Shown: positions 35,373 to 48,022, counted from the first letter of the stretch. The stretch: 64,000 bases of DNA from Hydractinia symbiolongicarpus (GCF_029227915.1 NC_079889.1:1488001-1552000), one strand, 5' to 3'. The notes: generated by a model from the letters alone, not told the origin. Made by a program: numbers and translations.

Positions 35373-35742
35373 ATTCACAGCATAATGTTGCGTTATTTTC
35401 TTGTTTTTTTTATTGAAAACTAATTTAAACTAATTATTATTAGATGTTATTGTTAATCATTGTTAATGTATGATGAGTAAAATGCCACTGATTATTATTT
35501 GGCGCTGACTGTAGTCTGTATGTAAGTAAGGGGTGGCGAGGTATCTTTGTGTGAGCGAGATGGCAAGAATAATTCAGAGAATTAACTGGACGCTGCATAT
35601 TATAAATTATTGTTGGCCGCGCTTTACCGAAGAAACCTTTAGCTGGATTATAATGTTAAAAATGTTATGCTCTCTTTCTGTCATAGAGAACAGTTCCATT
35701 TTTATTGTGATTTACTTGATAGCTGTTGACATCTTAAAGAAT

Positions 35743-35805
35743 AACCAGTAGCTCAATTGGTAGAGCAGGAGACATCTCCGATGTGGGTTCGAACCCTACC
35801 TGGTT
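35743..35805 (+). pseudogene. tRNA-like module 1, shortened anticodon arm
   Basis: 63 nt. Acceptor AACCAG pairs with CTGGTT. The D arm AGCTCAATTGGTAGAGC is perfect, and the T arm GTGGGTTCGAACCCTAC is perfect. Between them is only a GGAG-ACAT-CTCC hairpin, so the anticodon arm is about 10 nt too short. Internal Pol III A and B boxes are intact. It could be a tRNA pseudogene or the head of a SINE. Confidence 0.6.
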
Positions 35806-36019
35806 TAAGTTTTGCAACATTGCAGTTTGATTCTTCAAGTTCTGTTTTAAAAGAAGCTGCAAAATTATCCAAATTTTCTTCAAACAAAACTTACATAATA
35901 ATTCACTTTTCGCGAGATGGTACACTGAAAAAAAAAATAAAAAAATTGTATTTTAAACAATTCAACCATATTTAAAACGTCAATAACCTAAAATGTTTGT
36001 TGTTATCTCTGTGTACGAA

Positions 36020-36093
36020 TGCCTTAGTTGGTTAGCGCGTTGTTACAATGCAACATCCGGGTCTCACTGCTGTGGTTCAACCCCGACGTTGGA
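36020..36093 (+). pseudogene. tRNA-like module 2
   Basis: Contains an A-box-like TTAGTTGGTTAGCGCG and a B-box-like GTGGTTCAACCCC at tRNA spacing. The acceptor stem is not convincing. It shares GTTAGCGCGTTG with module 3 at 36168. Confidence 0.4.
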
Positions 36094-36167
36094 CCATATC
36101 GAATCAAAAATATTGCTCGAGAATGCGGCAATTCTTAAAATATAGTAATTCTTTCACTCTGGCTCCC

Positions 36168-36250
36168 ATGGATCAGTGGCGCAGTGGGTTAGCGCGTTGC
36201 ACTTTAAACGAGTGATTCTCTGATTCGGTGGTTCAAACCCACAACAGGTA
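36168..36250 (+). pseudogene. tRNA-like module 3
   Basis: A-box-like GGCGCAGTGGGTTAGCGCG and B-box-like GGTGGTTCAAACCCAC, about 83 nt in total. There is no clean anticodon arm. It is followed by an A-rich stretch (GGTAAAAAAATAG), as in SINEs. Confidence 0.45.
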
Positions 36251-36729
36251 AAAAAATAGTCTAATGAGTGTTCGCATCAAACTAGTCAAATGAAGTCTAA
36301 AAATTAATCTCAGCGAATGTTAAAATAGTCTGCATCCGTAATAAGTCTTCACGTCACAGAAACTTCTCAAATCTACAAAAAAAACCTCGGTGAAATTAAA
36401 GTTGTTCGCAAATCTAGTGAGGCTTCGTATCTATCAAACTTAAGTTAATAATCTACGAATTAGTCTCAGTGAAAGTGTGCGTCTATAACGTGTCAAAAGT
36501 AAAGTGTCAGTTGTCTCTCAAAGTCTCGATCTCAAAAATCATAAAAAATGACAGTTGAATAAATCCTCTACGTCACACAAGCAACACTGGATGGTTAATG
36601 TGGTATCAGTCTCGTCGGAAACTACGACTGGGACAACGCATTGGCAACAAGAAAATAAAAAAAGGTGGGAGTCTTGCATAATTTTATTTTGCAATTTGTT
36701 AATTTTTTTTTTAAAAAAACTAAAAAATC

Positions 36730-36938
36730 CCTTCAATGCACAGTGTAACTTAACGTGCCAAACATTTAATGAAAAGAATATGTCCCAACTGAATGATTAG
36801 AATAACTTAAATTTATTCACAACGAGACAAGATTTTTCCGCTCCATTGTGAATAAATTAAAGTTATTCCTCTCATTCAGTTGAGACGTATTCTTTCCACC
36901 AAATGTTTCACACGTTAAGTTACACTGTGCATTGAAGG
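36730..36938. mobile_element. Foldback MITE-like inverted repeat, arms about 93 bp
   Basis: The left arm begins CCTTCAATGCACAGTG (36730) and runs to ATTCACAA (36821). The right arm starts TTGTGAATAAATT (36846) and ends CACTGTGCATTGAAGG (36938). The arms pair over almost their whole length with scattered mismatches. The loop is about 24 nt. No coding capacity. Confidence 0.85.
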
Positions 36939-39900
36939 AAGGCATGTGGTTTGTGTACATGTGGAATATTTTTACGCGCGAAGTACTTAAGCCCTATCCA
37001 CATTCTGCTTATATTGTGATTCGCTTAATAAAAATATAGCGTCAAAGAAGATCATGCCGTGGAACATTCAAATTACGTGAAAATGACTGAAGGAAATTGA
37101 GCTAGGACCCGCAATACTTACACACTAGCCTCCTACACTGCCACCCCATTTGTATCGCTCCCTCTATTAAAACAAAAATCCTGACTTTCACAGAAAAAGC
37201 TAAAAATTATTTGGTATAAAATTAAGTAACTCATTTCGAGGGAGTTTTTACCTTAACATCCTGCTTCCTGTCAAACCTGATACTTATTACAGCCTTTGAA
37301 ATTTAATCTTTTTTTAAAATTAAAATAAATGAGCAAAGCTTACGAATTGTTTCCGCAACTGGGTTAAAAAAACCTCCCTTGTAATAAGTTAGGAGGGAAA
37401 AACCGTGAAGCTAAAACAAAACTTGTAAGTTTTGCAACTGACTGCACTTTTTGTCTTAAAACAAAATGCTCCTTCTGTTAGAAATAAACATAGCAATTGA
37501 ATCGGGAGATAATTTTGTGACATTCGTATTGATACGATCACAAAAGACAACAAAAGCGATTTTTTGATAGGAAATTTACTTTTTTAAAGTATAATTAAAA
37601 ATTATGTTTAACAATTTTGTATGTTTTTACAATTAGCAATAAAAGTATCACTGCACAACTTTCAATTGAATTTTCCCAAGACAAAAAAGACCAGAAAATG
37701 TAACATTAAAGTAGTTTGGAGAAAGTCCTTAATTTTATTTTTAATTAAAACACAAAAAAGAACACAAGGAAAGAAAAGGAAAAAACTTAATCTCGTCATA
37801 AGTATGGGCAAATGAATGCTTCTCTTATTTTATCGATGTAAATTCACCTTTAAAAGCAAAAGTAGATTTTAAGACAAAAATTGAGACATCTTTTGTGAAA
37901 CAAAAATCACTTTATCGTTAGGCTGATTTTTCATTGGGCGAATCACGAACGCGCTGAAGGCTATTTTTTTAACATTAAAACATTGCCAAACGTAAATGTA
38001 AATGTGAAATGAAAAAATCTACTTATATAAACTGTAATAATTAACACTTTTATTTTCAACATTTTACAATTTTGAAGCAAAGGTCTCGTATGTGCATACA
38101 TAAGAAACAGATTTGTGTTTGGTGTAAACAACTTCAAATATTTTTGTTGCACAGCAGGTTAAAATTTTTATTTTGCCATAAGCGGCAAATTTTTGACTAA
38201 AAGAACAATAGCCATCACGCTTATAGCTAATGTAATGTTGAATAAAACGAAATGATTATCCGAAACAGTATTTAATTCGCTAAGTGATTTTAAATTTTTT
38301 GAAATTTGCGAAATATGTACTAGTTTAAAAGTGTAGCTATTATTAAAATTCTTTTTCTTTTTGAAAAACACAATTGCAAATTAAATAAGATCAACATATG
38401 AAGAAAAGATTGGTTTAACCGAATTCCGTATCAAGGGAATTTAATAACAGACTTATGTCTCACGGAATAAATAGCCGCCACGTTCAGAGCATCTGAAACA
38501 CATAGTGAAAAATCAGCTAGCAAATGTGAGATTCAGGACGTTGAAGAAAACAAACACGAATGTCTGAAACAGTTTTGACTTTTGTGGGCATAAAATTTCG
38601 CGACATTTTAAAATTTGTATTATCACGTATTAGTTAAAAAAGTAGTTAAAAGTATTCTTTTTAAATGAATTTAGGTAAAAATACGAAAATTTCTGATGCT
38701 ATATTTTAGTAACATTTGTGCATGAAGGCGAAAAATGAATAATGTATCTACGAATTTTCTGCCACAAAAGTTGGAATAACACTTTTTACCAAAAAAAAAT
38801 TTTACTGATATTGTTAAACCGAGAAACCGTTTTTACAAAATTTTCGGCTTAAAATTTTTTAATCAGTTTTTTTAAAAAAAGTTATTTTGGATGTATGATT
38901 ATCTATCCTTATTTTACTCAAATAGACAAGACGTCACGAAATGCTGTACAAATGACTAATATTTTTGCCGACTAAATTTTAATGACATTTTTTGTCAATT
39001 TTTTACCAATAATGTATTGTAAATAATGAGTGCAAAATTAACTTCGACACAAATAACAAAAAAAAAACATTACGACCAGCGAATAAAAATAAAAACTGTT
39101 TCGTCGAAAAAATTGATGATTGAATTTGCAAGCTCACTTAAAATGATACAATGATGAAATTAAATAAAAAAATACTAACCTCGCACTTAAATAATAGAAC
39201 TTTAATTAATTTACCTAAATTTTTTTAAACAAACGAAACAATCACGACAAGTAGTAATAAAATGACATGATAAATGCAGAAGCATCAAATAACTAAATTC
39301 GTTTCCTTTTCTTTCCTTATGGGAGTTCAAAATTAAAGATGTACTGGGGCACCAAGAAAACACAAGTAAAAAGAAATATACCCTCCCAACAATCCTACTT
39401 CCTGTTTGAAAGTAATGCAGTGATTGATTAGACGATTATCTTTTTAAGAAAAAAAAATGTAAAATTATTTTTGTTTAATCGCTTTTATTTTCTTCATTTC
39501 TATGGCGGAGCGAAAAATTTTACACTAAAATCTGAACGAATGTCATTATGTCGAAATTATTGAAAACCTTCCACTCATCAAACCTACCTAGCCTACCTAT
39601 ACCTTCCACTCTAACGCTGTATATCCCTGAAAATAGTTTATCTTAATCTCCCCAGCTAGTGCATAAAGCAAGGCCCCAACACCTTAGTCGTATCATTCTA
39701 ACTCGAAATATCCCAAAGCATGATCAAAAGTGACGCCACCTGACGCGCTCGCAAACCTAAGCATTCCACAAGTACTTATAACCACATACCTTTAAAAGCA
39801 AGTTCTCGAGTTGCGAAAATGAAAGCAAAACCTTCTTTGTTATGTATAACGGATAAGCAAAAGAAAAAAAAATGTTTAAACTGATAGCTACATGACTATT

Positions 39901-40705
39901 GTTAAAATCTGAATGTAGAACTCTCAATTAAATAATTACTCGAGAACTTGCTTCTCCATAAAAAATGCACATATAACTTCCGTAGATAACAATAAATAGT
40001 CGTTTGGTTTGATAGCCAGCGTCATGTGGACATCTAAAAAGTAAAAAAAGTAAAAATTCAAAAAGAAGAAAATCTAAATTTTGTGATATATAAAGTTGTA
40101 ATATTACCATGGTATTACGATCACGATTTTAACACTGGGTATTTTCGCTATTAAGTTTCCTGGGGAGAGGGGTAAGTAAGTAGTAAAATCCAACAACCCC
40201 CTTCCCTCTTTAACATAAACAAGGTTTAAAATGAGAGCAACGAATGTAAGCAACAACCATTTGAACAAGAAAGCAACTTTTTTATCTTAACAGCTTCATG
40301 TTGGTAATGCGGTGGTGATTTTAACAACGAATATTAAACACTCTTTCCGATTAAAACACGAAAGCCTTTTATAAAATAAGCGTATGTATTCTTGTTTGTC
40401 TTGAAAGCAACAAAAATAAACAAGTCACATACCTAGAAAGTTCCAAATAGATACATCGGATGAAAAAAATATTTTCATGCGTCCACTCGCATCTCTCATA
40501 TTTTTTTATCCTGCTATATTTTTTAAAAACATAAAATTTTACAATTCGGCATTTCTCAAGGGAGATATTATGCTACATTTCCTAACTTAAAAGGTTTTAA
40601 AAGACTGGTTTCTATTGTGTGTGTTGTGAGTTGACCCAGATTTAAATTTTATTAACGCATTTGTTTATTATGAAATAACACACAAGTCATTCGACAAAAA
40701 TCTTT
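36939..40705. other. AT-rich stretch, no gene seen
   Basis: No supported coding exon, tRNA or clear transposon. Long A and T runs are common. Confidence 0.4.
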
Positions 40706-40953
40706 TCTATTATAATACCCATATTTTATCTGTCTGTTCAAAGCGGCGGCTTAAATGCTTGTGTTCTTTCCCCATTTTTTTTAAAACCAAGGTGATTATT
40801 AAATTAAAAACCGCAGTAAAATCTGACCTATATATCAACAGCATGTCCAGGTAAAATCCATTACTTCATGCAAACACCGAGGATACACATGATGCAGAGT
40901 ATGTGTACTATCTGCGTTGGCCCGTGGAATTTTCCACGGGCTATACCAACTAG
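40706..40953 (+). mobile_element. Helitron-like element, 248 bp
   Basis: Starts TCTATTATAATACCC. Ends CCCGTGGAATTTTCCACGGG then CTATACCAACTAG|T. It belongs to the 30992 family but carries a longer interior (GGTGATTATTAAATT..ACCG) resembling the blocks at 32430-32700. It therefore links the short and long forms. Confidence 0.72.
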
Positions 40954-42508
40954 TTATATGATTTCCATTGTAAGTACGAAATTTGGGTTTTTAATTCTGT
41001 AATATAACCCCAAAGCTATAATCAACAAAGGTCGGCAAAAACAAGTCGGTAAAATAGAATGATCGTGTTACAAAAGGTCAAAAAAAATGGGTCGGTACAA
41101 ACTATTGGTCAATGAGTCAAAGTTTTGCCACTTTTTACCGAGTTTTGTTTTGCCAACAAGGTATCTATCAGATAAAGAAAAACAATGGATTACAATTACA
41201 ATGTAGAGTTTTAATGCTTTACTTATATCTAGCGAGCAAGGTGAGCGAGCATAAGGAACTAAATATAATAGAGCGAATGTGACAACGTACAAAGCACATC
41301 GTGGATGATATCAATGAGAGGAAACGTACAGGACTGATGCCACGCGCTGCATTGTGCATTCTTTGTATTACTCACGTGATTTTTTTTTCACATGTGTAAA
41401 TTTATGATAACGTGTGCTAACGACGTCGCAACTTTATTGAGTTTATCAAAGAGGTATTTTGAAGCGGTGATGTGACACCGTATAATATACAAAGGGTGTA
41501 TGTGTACTACTAAGCAAGCTCTATTGTTATATCCGGATAAATTAGTCAACCTAAATCATATCTATACAAAATATTGAGGGCTAAGTCTGGCATGTGTTGT
41601 CGGGTGACCTTAAATCACTTTCTGGTTTACGCCATTTATATAGCTAAACAATTTTGTGGTTAGAATCATAATCATAATCCTCGTTGGTAGTTTTAAATGT
41701 TCTAAGACTGTGTCACTTGGATAGAAACAGATTTTTCGACTGCTTGTGGTAACAATGTATGGAATAATTATAATTTTGGTGCTTATTTATATGACCTGCG
41801 CGGAAACTTAAAATTAGATCTTAAAATTAGAGAGCCGCGTAGTTATTAAATAGAACGAAGTTAGCTGAAGGGGTAATAATCGCAGATGCTTTTCCTCGTC
41901 ACTCGTTACTTTCAGCGCAGTCATTCTCTTATAGTCAGGCTAGTAGTTCCAGACGTCGACATATGCATCACTCAAAGTCAATAAAGCTGGGTTACCATTA
42001 AAGGCAGTGATGGTTGTGTAATGTTTTCACAGGTAAATGCAGCATTAAATCCACATTAAGACTTACCGCATGTTTTATACTTATGTCCGTGTTTTTTGAC
42101 AAACGCACACAAAAATAGACTGAAGGTATTTTTTTGGATTCTTAAAACACGTACGATCTGATGATGCTGTTTACTTGGTCAGTCCAAGAAAGGTGTTGGT
42201 CGAAAATAATACTAAGTAATTTTTACACTTGATTTTTGTTCAATAGATTTTCCACAACAACGGACAATGTAATCACGCATTCTCAGGTTTGTGCATAGAA
42301 CTCAGTCTCATTAAAGAAAACAACAAAAGTTTTTTCAAGCTTAAAAATGAGGTTGTTATCAAGTGACCACGACGAAAGCTGATCAGCATCATCACGTAAA
42401 ATCTCCATAATACACATAAAGATGTTTTGATTCTTGTAGTGTAGGGATGTAACAGTGTGTAGAAAATTCTACTAAATTGGGACGACTTATTAATATAAAT
42501 ATATATTA

Positions 42509-42545
<37 letters not shown>

Positions 42546-42903
42546 AATATATATTATAAATCATTGAAAGCAGCAATATGAATGTACAAAACAATTAGAC
42601 TCAACAATTAGACTCAACAAAAAGGGGTTTGGTGATAAGGCTCAATGCCTTCTACTTCCTCCTGCCATTTTATTGTAAACAATTAGTGCACATGTAAGCT
42701 TTTCTATTATATGCGATATATCTAATTAGGCGTGTCGTGTGAACAAAAATAACGTCGACTTGTCACTCTGCTCTATTTTAAGCGGTATAAAATTAATTAT
42801 GGTAATTATTCTTTTCAGAAGGACTTTCGAACAAACCAGGAGAAACTTGTTGTCAATTAACCTTCAAAACGAAAATTAATATACTTCCTGATTCGCGCTA
42901 TTG
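40954..42903. other. AT-rich spacer with a TA microsatellite
   Basis: No gene seen. (TA)n and ATATAAATATAT tracts occupy about 42492-42556. A 15-bp direct duplication (CAATTAGACTCAACA) lies near 42590-42619. Confidence 0.45.
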
Positions 42904-43605
42904 TAACCCTATTCAGCCCGCAGTATTTCACGGATATTATGACAGGGTGGGTTGGACACCCCCCCCCCTCCCATCGATAGCTTTTGTCCAAATTGAATCA
43001 AACTTAGCACACTTACACACTTATAGTACTATCATAAAAGAAACAAAATGGCAGCAATAAATTTTTGCTCATGTCACCACTTTCTTTGTGACGTCATCTG
43101 AAGCTTTAAATTTTTCTAATATACCATTATGAGCTCCGGCGAATTTTGACATTCTCTATAAAGTTTCTGATAGCCAAAAGAAAATTATTTAATTTGTTTT
43201 CCGGTTTTTACTTAGTTCGCATTGATTAAGGGTAAAAAATTGCCCGAAAATTCGTTTTTACTGATTTTCGGGTAAAATCCTAAAATATCGGGTAATCGGA
43301 TTAATCACATGATTAAAATTCTCACAAAGATTGCTCTTGACGAAATTAATATGTCTTGTAAGTTATACGTTTTAAGGATAATCCTTTTGAAAGTTATTAT
43401 ATTTTTCTGATTATAAGAAGTTCATAAAGATTTGTAGAGGTAGTTTCAAGTAATATCCAATATCTAAACCTCTAAGAAGTATGGGACCTAAATATTTGGC
43501 ATACAGATGCCTTATAGATAAATATAAAAACTGAGTAAGTATCATAACCATGCAGTATAGCAAAAATGAGCTTTAAAATAATCCGCCCCGGACCGAATAT
43601 TGGTA
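42904..43605 (-). mobile_element. piggyBac-like non-autonomous element, copy 2
   Basis: The left end TAACCCTATTCAG and a right end GACCGAATATTGGTAA (mutated GAATAGGGTTAA) bracket about 700 bp. The interior matches 11400-12090 in reverse, including the TGACGTCA box and the CCGATT/AATCGG blocks. A run of C at 42960-42969 interrupts the copy near its left end. Confidence 0.55.
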
Positions 43606-45640
43606 ATTCTGGAAATAATGGTATACAATGTGTCTTTGCAAGATTGTATACTAACAAACATACTTTCCCTGTCCCGCTTTGCCTTCTATAATAGTTACCA
43701 GCAATTTATATTGTACAAAACTTGCTATCTCGGCTCGAATGCTTGACCGGAGATAGCTAACTGCTAGAGTTTTAAATATTCTATGAATATGATCAAGCCG
43801 TTTGAAATAATGGGTACAAAGTTTTACCAATTATTGGATAAAGGGGAAATTATGGCTGTTCTAAAGGCTTGTATTTCTATTCCAGAGAAGCAAAAAGGTA
43901 TTTCTTACAAACAGATTTGAAAACATTTGCCGATATCACTCTTTGTAGAATTAAGAATATCCAGGTATAACGAGTGTATTGTATATATATAACATGATGC
44001 GAGATCGTATATTTACATCACTCCAGCATAAATACGGGACGAAGGCTTTTGATTATTTGGATTAGACGGATATTGTTTGTCCTAAAAAATAATTGGTTAG
44101 ACAACAATCACAGACGAATAAAACTATTTGAAAGATAAAGATATCATGCACTTTACTCATGTTATTAAACAGGACCATTTAGTAGACAAAAAATAATCAA
44201 AATTTGGGTGTTTTTTATTAGAAGGCAGGTAAAAAAGAATTTACAGAATTTCCTATAAGCAAACTTTGGAGTTCGCATGCAGAACTTATGGCATGAGATG
44301 AAAAAGGTAAGCACGAAAGGATAAGACAACTTTGGAGAAAAAGGAAAGCTAAGGACTTTGAGGAAGAAAATTTTCTTTCTAAACGTCACGGACGCTCCTA
44401 ATGTGGGTACCTATCTAATCAGCTGGCGGTGGCCTACTGCAACTCTGTAGTCTAACCTTCACTTGATGCAGTTATTTTAACTATACATTTTATACAATTG
44501 GTTCGGCACCAACATGATCAATGTGATTTGTGTGTTAACTCTTCTATTTAACATTTTGAATAGTCCTGATAAAAGAAAGTAAATCTAAGTGATACACCAT
44601 TATATATTGGTAAATGATACATAATGTTCTAAAAGCATATGCTTATTAAAGTTAAAGACACGATAAAGATACATCCGACAATAGTAATAACTAGTCGTTA
44701 GCCCGTGGAAAATCCTGTACATATATCAACCGCAAAAAAGGAAAAGGATACTGATATATTGTGTATTAAAAAATAAGAAAAAACAGTCGAATAAAAAGTA
44801 TTGCATTACTCTCTGGTGCAAGACTACTATCATAATTTATTTTAATACAAAGTTGACATTTTTTAACCACAAAATTCTCAATATAGTCAATTATTACTAA
44901 TACAGATTGCATCCCCATCCAAATGAGCATGTAAAATTTAAGACTGACGCAACGAATACTAAAAACCGACAGATCAAACATATTTGTTAATGGTGACATG
45001 GTAATAACGCTGATTTTCGCATACGTGTTGCCATATTGGTACATTGGACTTAATATTGACGTCATTACATTTCTTAAGTTTCTTTTTATCTCTGACCAGA
45101 AATTTAAATAAGTCTAGTTGTTGTGAAATAATGTTGGGTTAATCCATTCGAACGTGATCAAAAATATTTATTCTGACTGAATGTTGTAATTTTTAAAAAA
45201 AATTTGATTCAGTATTGAAACTTGCTTGAATGAACCATGTTTATTTCTATTTAAAGATTCATGAGTTAGCTCTTAATGCAGAAGCGAATTTAGTATCAAA
45301 TTCATGTTTATAATTAGCCCCACGTGAGAATATGTGTATATATAAAGGAAGGAAAAATTATCATATGGTTTAGGAACATTTATGAGTACATGGATAAAGG
45401 CTAATTCAAGGTTATATAATTTTTTTTTTGTTGTAAAATTCTTTCAATATTTTATATAACTATGAGAGAACATAGTTCATCAAAAAAATTAAAACAACTA
45501 TTTGAACATTTGCATGACTTTAGTGATGAAGAATATTGTTCGAAATCAACAACTGTTTATATGTCCAAAGATGTTCAACGTCCTGATGAAAAATATCACG
45601 TGATCAATACAAAATTGTAAACATGAAAATTTATACTTTA
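43606..45640. other. AT-rich spacer upstream of the fourth 7TM copy
   Basis: No gene seen apart from a truncated Helitron tip at 44691. An acceptor-like TTTACATTTAG ends about 35 nt before the 7TM ATG, as in the other copies. Confidence 0.4.
44691..44716 (-). mobile_element. Truncated Helitron-like 3' tip
   Basis: CTAGTCGTTAGCCCGTGGA, the 3' tip of the 30992 family, breaking off inside the hairpin (AAAATCC then unrelated sequence). Confidence 0.55.
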
Positions 45641-45684
45641 CATTTAGATAGCTACATTGAAAAAAAATTGAAAGTATCTTGAAG

Positions 45685-46659
45685 ATGACATTCAAAATAT
45701 CTCCGGAACCAAACTTTGAGAATGTCGAGGATGTACTAGGACTATCATGGCCGCTGCACTACATATTTTTTGGTATATTCTTTGCAATATTGTTTTTCTA
45801 TACACTAATTAACATTGTCAATCTGTTGAGATCAGAAAAGTTTCAACGTCAAAAGATTTTTCTTACCATCAATGCAATGTTATGTTTTCTTTGCTTTGTC
45901 ATGGCTTCCAGCTTATTCCTTGATCCATATGAGTCTGGTGAATACATTAAAGATATCGATTTTCGAAATGTCTTGGCCATCTTGGCTGGTTTACGAGAAC
46001 CGTGTATCGCTGCTTCGTTTTCCTTGATCCAAATATCATTACTAGAAGCTACGAAGTTGCAGTTGTATTCAAGAAGATTACAGAGTTATATATTTATATC
46101 CATTGTGATTGGCTTTCATTTTTTCTTAGTATTTACAACTAATTTTATTTTGATCGTGTTTGCTGATACAACCATTTTTATCTTAGTCTGTCAGATCTAC
46201 TTTCTTTTGACTGGATTTACAATGACTGTTACGAGTTTATATTCTGGCATCAAAATTATCTCTCAGTATAGTACAAGTAAAAGTACATTGCAACTACATA
46301 TCGATATTGACATGGAGTCTTCAGTTCACTACGATCTATCTACATCGGAAATCTCCTGCCCATATATCATCAACAAACCGACTAAGCGTCACTCAAAATC
46401 AAGTGATATCAGAAAAGTGATTTTTCAAGATAAATCAATGCGAAGAGTTGCGGGGTTCACAATTTCCACCGCCACTTTTAGTCTTGGGATATTTGCGGGT
46501 ATTTTGTATTCGTTTAGCTTGACAACTACAAAAACACCGGACCCTATGAAATGGTTTATTTTACAGAACATACTGCGAACAGCAGAAGGAGGAATGGCTG
46601 CTACCATGGCGTATATTGTTCGAAGAAACGTGTCACGCAACTGGTGGTGCAAATGTTAG
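45685..46659 (+). CDS. Seven-transmembrane protein, array copy 4 (intact), PRRT3/4-like?
   Basis: Uninterrupted 324-aa frame from ATG 45685 (M-T-F-K-I-S-P-E-P), chosen because it aligns with the copies at 9143 and 19038; the frame is open two codons further upstream but without an ATG. It has the same seven hydrophobic segments and the same conserved A-S-S-L-F-L-D-P-Y-E-S-G and C-I-A-A-S-F-S-L. The C-terminal third has a polar loop (about 190-250) followed by two more segments. It is the most diverged copy in the N-terminus (lacks the P-A-P of E-P-A-P-N-F) and in the polar loop. The coding part has no intron. A likely 5'-UTR acceptor is at about 45650. Function unknown; family name tentative. 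Confidence 0.88.
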   Translation: MTFKISPEPNFENVEDVLGLSWPLHYIFFGIFFAILFFYTLINIVNLLRSEKFQRQKIFLTINAMLCFLCFVMASSLFLDPYESGEYIKDIDFRNVLAILAGLREPCIAASFSLIQISLLEATKLQLYSRRLQSYIFISIVIGFHFFLVFTTNFILIVFADTTIFILVCQIYFLLTGFTMTVTSLYSGIKIISQYSTSKSTLQLHIDIDMESSVHYDLSTSEISCPYIINKPTKRHSKSSDIRKVIFQDKSMRRVAGFTISTATFSLGIFAGILYSFSLTTTKTPDPMKWFILQNILRTAEGGMAATMAYIVRRNVSRNWWCKC

Positions 46660-48016
46660 TTCTAATCTTAGGATAAGATTTACTTCTTCTTTACTTTATA
46701 GACGATGTTAAAGAAGGATTAAAAAAAGCGCCGTGACTCATTTCCTTATTCTTATTGCATGTTTTTTTAAACATTTTATTGCGAAAAATAAATTGATTTA
46801 GCACTGAATTTTTTGTTTTAATATTCAAAATAAAGCATGTAAAGAGAGAAAGAGAGATCCATGGGCAGCATTCAAAATGACACTTTTTTAAAAAATTGTT
46901 GGATTGCATACAAAACATGTTTTTCAAGATCGTTTGTAAGGACTTGTTTATTTACTTTGCGCTCTAAATAACTCATTTGACTGTTTAAATTTATTTGCTT
47001 AGTGCTAGAAATAAAAAGGTCAAAATACGGTCAAACTTTTCTTTTGGAACTAACAAGACACATCGACTTTGAAAGGGCCAAACCCTGAACTAACAAGACA
47101 CAAGGAGTACACTAAAAACAGACATACTTGGAAAATGCCAAAACCACAAAACCAGCAAGACACACTGAGACGTATAAAAACAAGACACCATATACATACA
47201 CATATATATACAGAATTAGTAGAAAGAGATGGTACCCTTTCAATAAAAAATAACCACGAGCCATTCTTTTAAATTGATTTTTCTTGCAATAACTTTATAA
47301 AGAATTTTTTTTATTATTTTTATCTAAGCTCTAACACAATTGGAGTTTCTAAACTACTTTAAATCAATCAATAAATACAAAATGAAGTTTTAAAAATGGT
47401 ACCCTCTTCAGCGGTGCAAATATTTATAAGGTTGCTTTTTTTACATCAACGCAGTGAAGATGGGGAGCATTAAAATGAATATCACAAATAATAAATCGTT
47501 AAAAAGAAGCTAAAAAATGCAAGAAACCTTATATCCATTGGAGCTACTTTACAGAAAAATCGTGAACAAATTGGTGGAATTTAGTTGTAGTATAGTTGAG
47601 CTTTTGCACTATGTTTCCCTTCAGCAAAGACGGATTTTTGAGAAGTTAGGCTTTCCTTTTGTTTTCGTTGCATTGTGAAAATTATAAGGCGCAAAAAAAC
47701 GAAGTAAAAAAATCCACTAAAATATCAAAAACAGAATGTAAAACAAAACGAAAGTATTATCAATAAAAGAAAACAAACAGGTCGTTAATAAATTACATTA
47801 AAATATTGCAGATTCTTGACGCATGCGCAGTAAAAGTAATTAACGCATGCGCAGTAATGGTTATTGCGTAAGAGATCTATTAAGATTATCTATAGTTTTT
47901 CATCAAGAATCTACAATGGAAGAAAATGAACAATATATGCTACAAAAACTCTACTTTCTTTAAAACAATCGACAATAAATTCATGTTAAAAAAATATTTT
48001 CAAGACGTAAACATAT
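46660..48016. other. Spacer between the 7TM array and CPEB, with simple repeats
   Basis: AACAAGACACA motifs recur four times at about 47050-47190. A pair of ACGCATGCGCAGTAA repeats at 47819 is listed separately. No gene seen. Confidence 0.4.
47819..47857. promoter_or_regulatory. Two direct copies of ACGCATGCGCAGTAA
   Basis: 15-bp identical motifs at 47819-47833 and 47843-47857, 24 bp apart. The core GCATGCGCA resembles the NRF1 site of animal promoters. They lie just beyond the 3' end of the CPEB gene. No transcript start is identified. Confidence 0.3.
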
Positions 48017-48022
48017 TTTATT
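48017..48022 (-). terminator. Poly(A) signal for the CPEB-like gene
   Basis: TTTATT on the plus strand (AATAAA on the minus strand), about 70 nt past the TAA at 48091-48093. Confidence 0.45.
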
